The notes beneath the pieces are model-generated. The model had not been told where the DNA came from. It was given only the letters and a program-made list of their open reading frames with translations, and did not search any database. Both the position numbers and the translations under genes were made by a program. From JAJCYK01 sp965224285 (GTDB lineage: Bacteria > Bacteroidota > Bacteroidia > Cytophagales > Cyclobacteriaceae), in assembly GCA_965224285.1 (NCBI GenBank), contig OZ245043.1:4898001-4962000 (forward strand): a stretch of DNA of 64,000 nt, read 5' to 3'. This document shows positions 27,687 through 37,182 of this stretch, piece after piece. The first letter of the stretch is position 1, and each line of letters starts with the position of its first letter.

Positions 27687-28752
27687 CGGAGTTTTTCAAG
27701 ACCAGGTGCTCAAGTAATAGGGTCCGGTTGTAAGCCGGACATTTGAAATGTAAATGAAAAAAAGGGTGGTGGGCCCAACTGGTAAAGCTCCCACCAAGAG
27801 AGGTAAGCATACCAGCGCGGAAATAGGCATAATGATCCAATTCATGTTCCAGATCATCGGGACTGATCAGCACCTGGGCGCTCAAACCCAGTCGTCGTTG
27901 TGAGATACTGATCAGTAGTTTTTCCATCCAGTGGTAGGCCTGGTGATCGTTTTCTCTTAAAAGTACCTTATGGAGCAGTTCCCTTAATTGGTTTAGTTCG
28001 TGGATAGGAAATTTGGCTGCCAGACGGGTCATGTGGTACAGAATTACCGCTGGACTGGCGTAGTTAGGCGAGACATGGAATGGCCGTAATCGGAAGTCTC
28101 TATTTAGTAAGACCCGGCAAAGGAACTCTATGGAGTCATGGTCGATGGAAGTGATTTTCAGCTTGGAGTCGAGTACAAAATAAAGTACGTTGGACAAAAC
28201 GCAGCAGTCCATTTCCCGCGGGATATTTTTCCCCAAGAATGTGGGATATCCCCTGAGGTCCTGGTAGACCTTGGGAGTTATTAGATGCAAAGGCGCCTGG
28301 TCTGGATATTGCATCTCCAATTTATCCTTCAACCATTGCCGTTGCTCCCGACTGGTGTCCATTACCAGATGCATAATAACGCTGTCATCGGCATCGTCGG
28401 GCAGCTCCATACTTCCCAGATTCTTTAGTAAAAATCCATTCGGGAAGTGCTGCGAGGGACCCGTACGCCAGAAGTTGTAGCTGCCTTCTCCTTTCCAGTG
28501 TTGATAATAAGGTATTGCCATGCGCACTCCATCGATGATCCCCTGTACCCGGTATTGTAAATCCGAGGTTAACTGAGGTTTAAGCTGTTGCAGGGTAAAG
28601 GCAATCAGTCCACTAAAGAAGATATTGTCATCTTTACGGGAATACGGGACAATTCGGTGGACCCTGTTGGATATAAATAAACCGGGCAGATCCCCCTCAT
28701 CATCAGTGGTTTGATGGTGTTCCAGGTACTCTATCAAGTTCTCGATATTCAT
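27658..28752 (-). CDS. Conserved hypothetical protein with terpene-cyclase-like helical pattern
   Basis: The 364-residue soluble protein has no signal peptide. It contains repeated helical stretches and motifs such as GSYNFWRTGP, PDDADDSVI (a DxDD-like acidic motif near residue 119) and a second ASPAVILYHMTRLAA segment, which recalls the alpha-barrel fold of prenyltransferases and squalene-hopene cyclases. I do not recognise the exact family and the activity is unknown. It converges on xseB with a 29-bp overlap of coding ends. Confidence 0.7.
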   Translation of the reverse strand: MNIENLIEYLEHHQTTDDEGDLPGLFISNRVHRIVPYSRKDDNIFFSGLIAFTLQQLKPQLTSDLQYRVQGIIDGVRMAIPYYQHWKGEGSYNFWRTGPSQHFPNGFLLKNLGSMELPDDADDSVIMHLVMDTSREQRQWLKDKLEMQYPDQAPLHLITPKVYQDLRGYPTFLGKNIPREMDCCVLSNVLYFVLDSKLKITSIDHDSIEFLCRVLLNRDFRLRPFHVSPNYASPAVILYHMTRLAAKFPIHELNQLRELLHKVLLRENDHQAYHWMEKLLISISQRRLGLSAQVLISPDDLEHELDHYAYFRAGMLTSLGGSFTSWAHHPFFHLHFKCPAYNRTLLLEHLVLKNSVTPDHSRSW

Positions 28753-28826
28753 GAAAGGCTCTTCCTAACTCCGGGCATCTGCAAAATACCAGACTGATGA
28801 TATGCCCTTGAAGATAGGGGTTTTAT

Positions 28827-31484
28827 TTACAGCAAAAAACGGTAGGTAAATTTCAGCAGGAAGATATCATGAGCTCGTTCTTGAGGATCAAATAAGTTGC
28901 CTACTGCTTCCCTTACGGAAAATCGATCAATTTGTGGGTCTTCAGTTAATTCTTTGTTCCATACCAGAAAGAGTACCGATCCGGGCTTATATTCCCAGCG
29001 CAAGACTAAATTGGATCGGTACTGCATAAAGTCAAAGTCCGGATTATCAAACGAATAATCGGTTGCGCCGTCGGAGTTCTCATCAACCAGATAAAGATTT
29101 TCCTCAGCTTGGAATTGTATTTGATCAGCGGTATAAGTTGCAAATCGTGCGGAATAACGGTCATTCATAGGATCGGTTATCCTTTTGAATGCTGAATACT
29201 CTCCTTTGGAAATAAAGGGCTGGCCATAGTATTGAATGGATAAATTTGGCCGGAGGCTGTAGTTGACCCGGATGGAAACACTGGCGGTATTTTGCTTAAT
29301 TCTGGCGGTTAAATATCTCGGTTCAGTTTTATCTATGGTGGTTACATATTGTTGATGATCTATTGACTTTTCATAAAAGGGTCCCAGGGCTATGCTCAGG
29401 GCATTGATTGGTTGGAAATTAATATTCATCGATACCCCGTGTCCTCCGAGAAATCCGTGGTTTCCCCAAAATATCCAGGGGTTGATATTTGCCCTTAATT
29501 TCTTTCTTTCATCCGACCCTATCCAGAACCAATAATTGCCGGTACCGGGATAGCGTATAGCCGGGCCTCCTCTTAAGTCAGCAGTTGAAATCCGGTTACC
29601 CCGGATAGTAGAGCCAGTACTAAAAGACCAGAAATTTTGAAATTGAAAATGGAAGTTGACATTGGTACCTTTGTGCGTATTGTCGCCGCTGAAATTCCAG
29701 TCGGCAAACTCATTCCAATTCAGCCGATAACTGCGAAAGGTGTTGGTAGGCTTTATTGACCGATAACTTATCCAAGTCCATTGATTGATCAGATCTGCGC
29801 TTCGCACGAACCCCAGGTCGTTCAAGGCCAAGCCCGGTGACCGCCAGGTGGCACCGGTTTCAAATTGAAAATGGCCGTTACCCCCTTTACCAAATCTTAG
29901 CATCCCTCCGGTCCCGGCTAAGGATGTGAGGGTTGAATCTACCGTTAAATGGTTGGCATCCGGCCTTTGGAAAAATCTTTCCCCGGCGGTTTGGGTATTC
30001 AGAATAGCTTGGGAAGTGCCTTGAACCCTGCTCATGGAAAAGTTGCCGGATAGGTAATAAGTACGTTGCTTCCAGTTATGGATAAAATCTACCCCTCCCG
30101 AATAAGCGGCACTATGGTAGTAGTCTTGCAGGGATGGCTCCAAATGTCGGTTGGTAGCAGTAAACATAGCTCCTATTTGGGTGTTGCCCTGATTGAAATC
30201 CTGCAGAATCCGCCCTACCATATAATTGGTGAAAGGTTCAACCGTTACTTTTCGGCGGTCACCTTCCGAATCGATGGTGGCTTCGGCCTTCTGAGTAATC
30301 GATTCAACCAGTGCTACCGATAGCCCGTTTTTGGTTTTGCCGGTCAATTTTAGCGCGCCTAGAATGGGGGTGCTGGATGGCCGGCGAATGAATTCATTAT
30401 CTGCTATATCCGGAAAAAATTGTGGCGCCCTTCCGATACGCCGTGAGTGAAATAAGCGGTCCCTGGAGAAGCTTCCTCCCCAGGCTCCCTGGAACAGCCG
30501 GTAATCCAGAATGTTTCTTCCCTCTACAAAGAATGGACGGCGCTCGTTAAAGAATACCTCAAAGGCAGAGAGGTTAACCTGTGAAGGGTCGGCTTCTACC
30601 TGTCCGAAATCCGGATTAATGGTGAAATCCAGGGTTAAGTTACTGGTAATGCCGATTTTACCGTCTACACCCATAGAAAAATCGCGGTCTTTTCCAGTGG
30701 CAAAGGGATTGCCATCCTCCCTTTGGAATCGTTCCAGCTGTGCCAAGGCGTAAGGAGCGATTTCCAGTTGCTTTTGGGGCTTAATCCCACTTATACCTCT
30801 TAATTCACCAAACAAATGAACCCATCCGGGTGCGTCGTTAGGTATATGCTGCCAAGTAGACCTTTCCTCTTTACGGAAAAAGCGACGGGTAAATTGAAGG
30901 CCCCATACTTGATTTTCATTGTTATTAAATCGCAGTTGACTTAGGGGTATGCGGGCCTCGCCAGTCCACCCTTCGGCGGTGATACCGGTTTTGGCATACC
31001 ACACGGGGTCCCAACTGTCATCCCAGTTATTGCCATTATTGGTTATAGCTTCATCGCCGATCACCCCTGAAGCGCTTATGGTGAAAGAAAAGGCGGTGAG
31101 ATGGTCGAAATAGCTGTCGATATTCACTTCTACCCAATCCCCGGCAAATCCATCACGCCGGGACATTCTTCGCTCGATTTTTTCCGGCTCACTGTCCAGG
31201 CACTTAATGGCCAGGTATAGATTTTTATCGTCATATAATATTTTAAATTGGGTTTGTTCGGCTGGCGACTCTCCACTGTGGGGTTGCCACTGTATAAAAT
31301 CGCCGCCCCATTGCACCTGGTTCCAAACACTATCGGAGAGATCTCCGTCGATCAAGGGTGCTTTGCCAGTGATCCTGGTAGTGGTGTATACTTTTTTGGT
31401 TATAGCAACAGTGCTGCTGTCCTGTTGGGCCGCCGCCATTAAGGGCAGCGCCAGGAGGGCAGTTAGCAGCAGTAGGTGGTTCAC
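28827..31484 (-). CDS. Secreted DUF5916 protein with CBM9-like domain and outer-membrane barrel
   Basis: The 885-residue protein has a signal peptide (cut near AAAQQ), a carbohydrate-binding family 9-like domain (about 40-230, with DGDLSDSVWNQ and LRFNNNENQVWGLQFTRRF) and then a long region with PDFGQVEADPSQVNL, FFNERRPFFVEGR and many amphipathic strands ending in a terminal Leu-Leu. This is the DUF5916 architecture, thought to be an outer-membrane barrel with a surface or periplasmic binding domain. The ligand is unknown. It is divergent from blaI with a 258-bp gap. Confidence 0.85.
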   Translation of the reverse strand: MNHLLLLTALLALPLMAAAQQDSSTVAITKKVYTTTRITGKAPLIDGDLSDSVWNQVQWGGDFIQWQPHSGESPAEQTQFKILYDDKNLYLAIKCLDSEPEKIERRMSRRDGFAGDWVEVNIDSYFDHLTAFSFTISASGVIGDEAITNNGNNWDDSWDPVWYAKTGITAEGWTGEARIPLSQLRFNNNENQVWGLQFTRRFFRKEERSTWQHIPNDAPGWVHLFGELRGISGIKPQKQLEIAPYALAQLERFQREDGNPFATGKDRDFSMGVDGKIGITSNLTLDFTINPDFGQVEADPSQVNLSAFEVFFNERRPFFVEGRNILDYRLFQGAWGGSFSRDRLFHSRRIGRAPQFFPDIADNEFIRRPSSTPILGALKLTGKTKNGLSVALVESITQKAEATIDSEGDRRKVTVEPFTNYMVGRILQDFNQGNTQIGAMFTATNRHLEPSLQDYYHSAAYSGGVDFIHNWKQRTYYLSGNFSMSRVQGTSQAILNTQTAGERFFQRPDANHLTVDSTLTSLAGTGGMLRFGKGGNGHFQFETGATWRSPGLALNDLGFVRSADLINQWTWISYRSIKPTNTFRSYRLNWNEFADWNFSGDNTHKGTNVNFHFQFQNFWSFSTGSTIRGNRISTADLRGGPAIRYPGTGNYWFWIGSDERKKLRANINPWIFWGNHGFLGGHGVSMNINFQPINALSIALGPFYEKSIDHQQYVTTIDKTEPRYLTARIKQNTASVSIRVNYSLRPNLSIQYYGQPFISKGEYSAFKRITDPMNDRYSARFATYTADQIQFQAEENLYLVDENSDGATDYSFDNPDFDFMQYRSNLVLRWEYKPGSVLFLVWNKELTEDPQIDRFSVREAVGNLFDPQERAHDIFLLKFTYRFLL

Positions 31485-31671
31485 AATAAAGTAGGTTCAA
31501 TAACTATTACGGTGTAATGCTCAGATTGGTGCTGGATTTTGATATAACCTCTACAATTTGTAGCAAACTGTCGGCTGAGAGACCCTAACCACAGGATCAT
31601 TGCTTTAAAGAGTGGATTTACCGTAGGTAGGTTGCAAGTTTTTAATTTTTTTTTGCTTTGACGCAACATTA

Positions 31672-31687
31672 TACGAATCTTATCGTA
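31672..31687. promoter_or_regulatory. Inverted repeat, probable BlaI-type operator 1
   Basis: TACGA-N6-TCGTA, a perfect 16-bp dyad located 56 bp upstream of the BlaI-like start. An identical half-site arrangement occurs exactly 30 bp further downstream. BlaI/MecI repressors bind dyads of the TACA/TGTA kind, so a TACGA/TCGTA version fits (inference). Confidence 0.72.
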
Positions 31688-31701
31688 GATAAAATAGGAA
31701 T

Positions 31702-31717
31702 TACGAAACTCTTCGTA
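31702..31717. promoter_or_regulatory. Inverted repeat, probable BlaI-type operator 2
   Basis: TACGA-N6-TCGTA again, a 16-bp dyad 30 bp (about three helical turns) from operator 1. It directly abuts the -7 box at 31718, so a bound repressor would block the promoter. Confidence 0.75.
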
Positions 31718-31725
31718 TATTTTTG
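31718..31725 (+). promoter_or_regulatory. Bacteroidota -7 box of the blaI-blaR operon
   Basis: TATTTTTG is a full match to TAnnTTTG and lies 17 bp before the ATG of the repressor gene. No clear -33 TTTG is visible; operator 2 occupies the spacer. Confidence 0.55.
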
Positions 31726-31742
31726 AAAAAAATAGAAAAGTT

Positions 31743-32129
31743 ATGAGAGACAAACCTCCAAAACCCACCGAAGGAGAGTTGGATGTGCTGGGTGTGATCT
31801 GGGCCGAAGGACCGAGCACGGTAAGACAAGTTCATGAAAAATTGACTAAACAAAGGGACGTGGGCTACACCACAACCTTGAAAATTATGCAAATAATGGC
31901 TGAAAAAGGGTTATTGAACCGTGATACCAGCGGCAAAACCCATATATACCGAGCGGCGGTAAGCCAGGAGAAAACCCAAAGACAATTGATCGACAAGCTT
32001 TTGCAGTCGGCGTTTGGGGGTTCAGCCATGAAATTAGTCATGCAGGCTTTAGGCAATAATAAATCGAGTGCCAGCGAGCTTCGTGAAATTAGGGAGTACT
32101 TGGATAAACTGGAAGGAGGCAGTAAATAA
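31743..32129 (+). CDS. BlaI/MecI/CopY-family transcriptional repressor
   Basis: The 128-residue protein opens with PPKPTEGELDVLGVIWAEG and has the winged-helix segment VGYTTTLKIMQIMAEKGLLNRD, typical of BlaI. Such repressors dimerise through the C-terminal helices and are cleaved when their membrane partner is activated. The stop codon overlaps the start of the M56 gene by one base, so the two are coupled. Two dyads upstream are likely its operators, implying autoregulation. Confidence 0.93.
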   Translation: MRDKPPKPTEGELDVLGVIWAEGPSTVRQVHEKLTKQRDVGYTTTLKIMQIMAEKGLLNRDTSGKTHIYRAAVSQEKTQRQLIDKLLQSAFGGSAMKLVMQALGNNKSSASELREIREYLDKLEGGSK

Positions 32130-34177
32130 TGGAGATGAACTACATAACCGATTATCTGATTGTAGCCCTGGGAGGTACGTTACTGCATTCATTATGGCAG
32201 GGACTTCTCATTGGCGTGGTGCTCTTCTCAGCTTTGCGTTTGATTCCCAAGGCTAACGCCCATCTGAAATACTGGATGTCCATCACTGCCCTGGTAGCCA
32301 TGGTAGTATGGACAGGATGGACCTTTTCCAAGCAGTGGCAAACTTCGTCACCGGCAACAGCAGTGCAATTAGCCCCGGAACAGGCTATTATGCCATTGAC
32401 ACTGTCTGAAGCTACCGGGTCTTACTCGTTGGAAGTGAAATCCTTTTTTGATCAGTTGATCAATAACTGGATACCATATATGCCTTACATAGTGACATTC
32501 TGGCTGGTAGGAGCTATTATTTTATTGTTTAGGCTTCAAGGTAGTATGATGTATTTAAGCCGAATGAAGACTGTCGGGGTGACCGCGCTTAATCTTTCTT
32601 GGCAATGCAAGATTAAAGTAATGTGCCAGGAGATGGGTATCATACGACCGGTGACCCTTTTGGAGTCCACATTGGCTAAAGTCCCTATGGTGATCGGGCA
32701 TCTTAAACCTATAATCCTGCTACCGGTGGGGATGGTTTCGGGTTTATCAACTGCTGAAATAGAAGCTGTACTAGCCCATGAACTCGCTCATGTGAAACGC
32801 TATGACTATTTGATCAATATATTTCAGACACTGGTTGAATCTGTTTTATTTTTCAATCCGGTAGTCTGGTGGGTTTCCAGCCAGATCCGGATCCAAAGAG
32901 AGCATTGTTGCGATGACCTGGCAGTTAAACACTGCGGCAATAACCTGGCTTATGCTCAGGCGCTAACGAATTTAAGCACCTGGACTGTTCCGGAGGGACG
33001 ATTAAGCATGGCATTATTCAGAGATCGCAAAGAATTGTTCAACCGGATCAAGCGCCTGGTAGGCCCGCATTCTCGCTGGTCAGTAAGGGATCGTTGGGCG
33101 CCTGCGTTGATCTTGACCATGGGATTACTGTGTCTGGGATGGTATTCCCTGAAAGTACAGGCTCAATTTAAAGATCAAAGCCCGGTGCAGGTCCCCGAGC
33201 CGGAAGTCCCAACATCAACAGTGGTACCACCTGAACCGGAAGTGCTGGAGCAGTGGTATGATGATGAAACCATAGCTGAACCGTTAGTATCACCAGATAC
33301 TGTGCCGGTACCCCAAGAAGAGCCATTGCCATCCATGGAACCTTGGGTGGACGCTGAATTGGATGAAGATGAGGACTTCTATGCAGGATCTTTTGATTGG
33401 CCGATGGCAGATCTGGATCTGGATTTAGACGTACATTTGGAGGTATTGGAGGATCTACAACTTCCCCCGCTAGAGGTATTTAGGGAAATTGAGGAGAACA
33501 TCGTTATTCCAAATTTTGATGATTATCATCAAAATTGGTTTCATCTGGGGGGTCAACTAAACGATACCACTAAAAAGAAAATTGAAGCGGCCCTGCAACA
33601 GCAGCGTGAAGCCCTACAAAAAGCTATGACGGAACATTCGCAAGCTTTGGAGCGAGCTCGTGCACAACTACAGGAATCGTTACAACAAGGCCGTCCTGAA
33701 GAACTTACGGACGAAGAATGGGAAATGGCCAAGCAGCAGATCCGCCGGGCGGAGCGTACCCTGGAACGAACTCTGGAGCGTACCGAACACGAACTGGAAA
33801 AAGCTCTTGATCAACGCGAGTTCGAAAGGCAGATGGAGGAAGTGCACCGAAACTTGCGAGAATCCCGTAGACATATGCGGGACCATGCTCGTGAAATGGA
33901 AGAAGCCCGTCGTCAGCATCTTAGAGAGTACCGGGATCACCAGCGCCGGTGGGAGATGTCGCCAGGCCGTGTGCAGGAGTCTGCACTGCGAGAAATGTTA
34001 TTCAGTGATGATCTTATAGATTCCAGAGATGCAGATATAAACCTTGTTTTCAAAAAGGATCTGATAAAAATTAACGGCAATAAACTAGAGGGAGAATTAA
34101 AGGAAAAATATCGCCGCCTGTTTGATGATTTCTATGGGTCCAACAGTGAAGGCAGTTTGACGTTTGAGGAAAACTAA
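32129..34177 (+). CDS. BlaR1/MecR1-like M56 membrane metallopeptidase with charged coiled-coil C-terminus
   Basis: The 682-residue protein has membrane helices at about 12-30, 48-62, 117-135 and after residue 320, and the gluzincin motif HELAHVKR (217-224) with a following EHCCDD, the M56 peptidase of BlaR1/MecR1. After the last helix (near 330-345) comes a Pro/Glu/Asp-rich stretch (350-440) and a long Glu/Arg/Gln-rich helical region (about 480-620), instead of a penicillin-binding sensor domain. It should therefore sense something other than a beta-lactam. It is coupled to the BlaI-like repressor upstream. Confidence 0.9.
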   Translation: MEMNYITDYLIVALGGTLLHSLWQGLLIGVVLFSALRLIPKANAHLKYWMSITALVAMVVWTGWTFSKQWQTSSPATAVQLAPEQAIMPLTLSEATGSYSLEVKSFFDQLINNWIPYMPYIVTFWLVGAIILLFRLQGSMMYLSRMKTVGVTALNLSWQCKIKVMCQEMGIIRPVTLLESTLAKVPMVIGHLKPIILLPVGMVSGLSTAEIEAVLAHELAHVKRYDYLINIFQTLVESVLFFNPVVWWVSSQIRIQREHCCDDLAVKHCGNNLAYAQALTNLSTWTVPEGRLSMALFRDRKELFNRIKRLVGPHSRWSVRDRWAPALILTMGLLCLGWYSLKVQAQFKDQSPVQVPEPEVPTSTVVPPEPEVLEQWYDDETIAEPLVSPDTVPVPQEEPLPSMEPWVDAELDEDEDFYAGSFDWPMADLDLDLDVHLEVLEDLQLPPLEVFREIEENIVIPNFDDYHQNWFHLGGQLNDTTKKKIEAALQQQREALQKAMTEHSQALERARAQLQESLQQGRPEELTDEEWEMAKQQIRRAERTLERTLERTEHELEKALDQREFERQMEEVHRNLRESRRHMRDHAREMEEARRQHLREYRDHQRRWEMSPGRVQESALREMLFSDDLIDSRDADINLVFKKDLIKINGNKLEGELKEKYRRLFDDFYGSNSEGSLTFEEN

Positions 34178-34182
34178 ATTGT

Positions 34183-35577
34183 CTAAGACAAGATCAGGTA
34201 TCTGAGAGCAAATAAAACACTCAGTACATACATCAGGGGGTGAAGCGTGCTAGCTTTACCCCTTACTAGGGCAATAAGGGTGTATAATATGATCCCCCAG
34301 GCAATACCGGTGGCAATACTGTAAGAAAAAGGCATCATGATCACCACCATCATGGCGGGAAGCGCCTGCTCCATGTCATCGAAGGGGATCTTTTTCAGCG
34401 AATCAAGCATCAAAATACCCACCATAATTAAAATGGGACTGGTGGCAGCGGTGGGAATCATGGTAGCAAATGGTGCAATAAAAATGGCCAGCAGAAAAAG
34501 CGCCGCCACCACCACTGCGGTTAAACCGGTACGCCCTCCGGCGATTATGCCAGAGCCGCTTTCAATATAAGTGGTAACGGTGGAAGTCCCCAATAGGGAG
34601 CCCAAGGTAGTGGCAGTAGCATCCGCCATCAATGCTTGGTTGATCCTTGGTAAATTGCCCTTTTCATCCAGCATATTTCCTTTGTCGGCGGTGCCTAGGA
34701 GGGTCCCGATAGTATCAAAAAGATCAACCAGGGTAAAACTGATCACCACCATGATGAGGGTAAATACCACTTCCCAAAATCCCAGGCCACCGCTTTCAAA
34801 TAAACCCCCAAAATCCAGTTTGAGAAAGGTTGGAGCTAGTGACAGGCTACTTAGGCTGATGTCCTCAGGTACATGAGTTATTCCCAGCGGAATTCCCAGC
34901 AGGGTAACCAGGACAATGGTCAATAACATGGCAATTTTGACCCGAAACAGCATAAGCAATGAAAGCATAACAAACCCGGTGAGAGTGAGTAGTACCCCTG
35001 GGTCCGTCATACTGCCTAGCTGCAATACCTGAGGGGGAGCCTCCAGAATTAATGGGGCCATAGTGGTAACATCCGACCCTTTAAATCCATAGATAATTTC
35101 TAGGATGGGGCCTTGATTGACCCTTATGACCCCCGCATTATTCAACCCAATAAAAGCGATAAATAGCCCAATACCTGCTGGAATGGCGTATTTGATTGAA
35201 GCTGGTATAGCCTCCACAATGGCAGTCCGTGCACCGGTAATGGTGAGCAGTATAAATAACACTCCAGATATGAAGACTACGGCCAATGCCTCCTGCCAGC
35301 TATACCCCATGGTAAGCACAATGCTGTACACAAAGAAGGCATTAAGCCCCATGCCTGGAGCCAGGGCAAAGGGGTAATTGGCATATAATCCCATCACCAA
35401 AGTCCCCGCCGCTGCTGCCAGGCAGGTGGCGATCAGCACACTTTGATAATCCATGCCTGCCTGTGCCAACATCGATGGATTTACGAAAATAATATAGCAC
35501 ATGGTGAGAAAGGTGGTTACTCCTGCCATCACCTCGGTACCTGGAGTAGTGTGGTGCTTGGTTAATTGAAAAGACAT
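34183..35577 (-). CDS. NCS2 family (AzgA-type) adenine/guanine/hypoxanthine permease
   Basis: The 464-residue polytopic protein begins with VMAGVTTFLTMCYIIFVNPSML split over residues 16-37, has APGMGLNAFFVYS near 73-85, and GTSTVTTYIESGSGI near 330, all hallmarks of AzgA-type purine base permeases. It imports purine bases with a cation. It is divergent, 74 bp from a secreted adenosine deaminase and the NUP gene, so the three probably form a purine scavenging module. Confidence 0.92.
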   Translation of the reverse strand: MSFQLTKHHTTPGTEVMAGVTTFLTMCYIIFVNPSMLAQAGMDYQSVLIATCLAAAAGTLVMGLYANYPFALAPGMGLNAFFVYSIVLTMGYSWQEALAVVFISGVLFILLTITGARTAIVEAIPASIKYAIPAGIGLFIAFIGLNNAGVIRVNQGPILEIIYGFKGSDVTTMAPLILEAPPQVLQLGSMTDPGVLLTLTGFVMLSLLMLFRVKIAMLLTIVLVTLLGIPLGITHVPEDISLSSLSLAPTFLKLDFGGLFESGGLGFWEVVFTLIMVVISFTLVDLFDTIGTLLGTADKGNMLDEKGNLPRINQALMADATATTLGSLLGTSTVTTYIESGSGIIAGGRTGLTAVVVAALFLLAIFIAPFATMIPTAATSPILIMVGILMLDSLKKIPFDDMEQALPAMMVVIMMPFSYSIATGIAWGIILYTLIALVRGKASTLHPLMYVLSVLFALRYLILS

Positions 35578-35651
35578 GTAGGAATGGAAAGGCTGTACGG
35601 TTACTAAAGAAAGGCAAAATGCTTATAATTACAAAATATTAGAATTCTCCT

Positions 35652-37178
35652 ATGAGAGTATTATTATTCCTCATTGTATTGAGTTTTGGAACCAATTTAT
35701 GCGGCTTGGCACAACAACCAACGGGCCAAGTTGAAACTTCCCGTGAACAATACCTGGAGCGAAGGAATGAACTGAGCAGGGAAGATATGCAGTCCGCCTT
35801 TGATGGTGATCTTTTGCTTGATTCGACAGAACTGATATTGGATGAAAAGCTCCTTTTACTGCGTAATCAAATGATTCAGCAATATAAGCAGCAACATTTT
35901 TTTCCACCGGCACGCTACTTTTTCCAAAGCAAATCACATATAGAGCAAACCAAGCTCTACACTATACTACAGATGATGCCGAAAGGCGGTATCCTGCATT
36001 TGCACGGAGCCGCTGCGGGTGATCTGGATTGGATAGTAGAGAAAGTAACGAAAACACCACATGCCTATTTGTATTGGAAACCTACCGATGATCGGTATAC
36101 CAAAGGTCAGATTCGTTTCTTTAAGGATGATCCTCCTGAGGGATTCAAGGCAGCTGCAGAGCTGGTGAATACGGTGCCAAATTTGGCCGATTCTCTACAC
36201 AATTTACTGACCTTCGATGAATCCATTGATGGTGATTCAGTGGATATCTGGGGACGGTTTGAAGACATTTTTAACCGCATCTACGGATTTGTTACCTACC
36301 AGCCTATGTTCAAGCCTTATTTTAGAAGGGCCTTTGACAACCTGGTACAGGACGGGATCCAGCATGTGGAATTAAGAGGAATTTTCAATAGCCTCTATGA
36401 TCTGGAAAATAACTCTTACACGGCAGATTCCACCATTTTGTATTTTAAGGAATTAGAAGATGAGATCAGGCGCAAAGAACCAGCATTTTCATTAAAGGTT
36501 ATTTATACTTATCTGCGGTTCCATGAACCTGAAAAGGTATTTCAGCAGTTGTTAAATGCCTTCGAGTTACGTAGGCGGTACCCGGATTTTATTGTTGGTT
36601 TTGACTTGGTAGCGGAAGAGGATGCGGGATACAGTACCTTGCATTTTCTGGACGTTTGGCTCAAGCTTGATTCGTTGGAAACCACATATGGCATAGATAT
36701 GCCTCTTTACCTCCATGATGGCGAAAGTGATTGGGTGCATGTTGAGAACCTTTATGATGCTGTGCTGTTAAATAGCCGGCGCATTGGGCATGGTTTTAAT
36801 CTTTTCAGGTTTCCCCACTTGCTAGAGGAGGTTAAGCGTAAGAATATCTGCTTGGAACTCAATCCTATTAGTAATCAAATACTAGGGTTTGTGCGTGACT
36901 TGCGACTACATCCAGGCAGCACTTACCTGCGGCGGGGAGTAGCCTGCACTATAAATTCGGACGACCCATTGATATTTAATTATAAAGGATTGAGTTATGA
37001 TTTTTGGGAAATCTTTCTGGCATGGGAACTGGATTTGCGGGCATTGAAAAAGCTTGCGTTAAACAGCTTAATTTACAGTAGTTTGTCAACCGCTGAACAA
37101 GAAACGGCTTTGGTCCACTTTAATACCAAATGGAAAGACTTCGTCAACCATGCATTAACCTTACTATCAGATCAATAA
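35652..37178 (+). CDS. Secreted adenosine deaminase, ADA2/ADGF-like
   Basis: The 508-residue protein has a signal peptide ending near GLAQQ. It carries the deaminase metal and catalytic motifs: MPKGGILHLHGAA (HxH, near 111-123), FDLVAEEDAG, YLHDGES (near 355), RIGHGFNLF, LELNPISNQ and INSDDPLIF (near 437). The length, N-terminal helical region before MPKGG and the secretion signal match the extracellular ADA2/ADGF group rather than the shorter cytosolic Add. It would deaminate adenosine to inosine in the periplasm or at the surface. The NUP gene follows after 4 bp. Confidence 0.9.
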   Translation: MRVLLFLIVLSFGTNLCGLAQQPTGQVETSREQYLERRNELSREDMQSAFDGDLLLDSTELILDEKLLLLRNQMIQQYKQQHFFPPARYFFQSKSHIEQTKLYTILQMMPKGGILHLHGAAAGDLDWIVEKVTKTPHAYLYWKPTDDRYTKGQIRFFKDDPPEGFKAAAELVNTVPNLADSLHNLLTFDESIDGDSVDIWGRFEDIFNRIYGFVTYQPMFKPYFRRAFDNLVQDGIQHVELRGIFNSLYDLENNSYTADSTILYFKELEDEIRRKEPAFSLKVIYTYLRFHEPEKVFQQLLNAFELRRRYPDFIVGFDLVAEEDAGYSTLHFLDVWLKLDSLETTYGIDMPLYLHDGESDWVHVENLYDAVLLNSRRIGHGFNLFRFPHLLEEVKRKNICLELNPISNQILGFVRDLRLHPGSTYLRRGVACTINSDDPLIFNYKGLSYDFWEIFLAWELDLRALKKLALNSLIYSSLSTAEQETALVHFNTKWKDFVNHALTLLSDQ

Positions 37179-37182
37179 TAAC

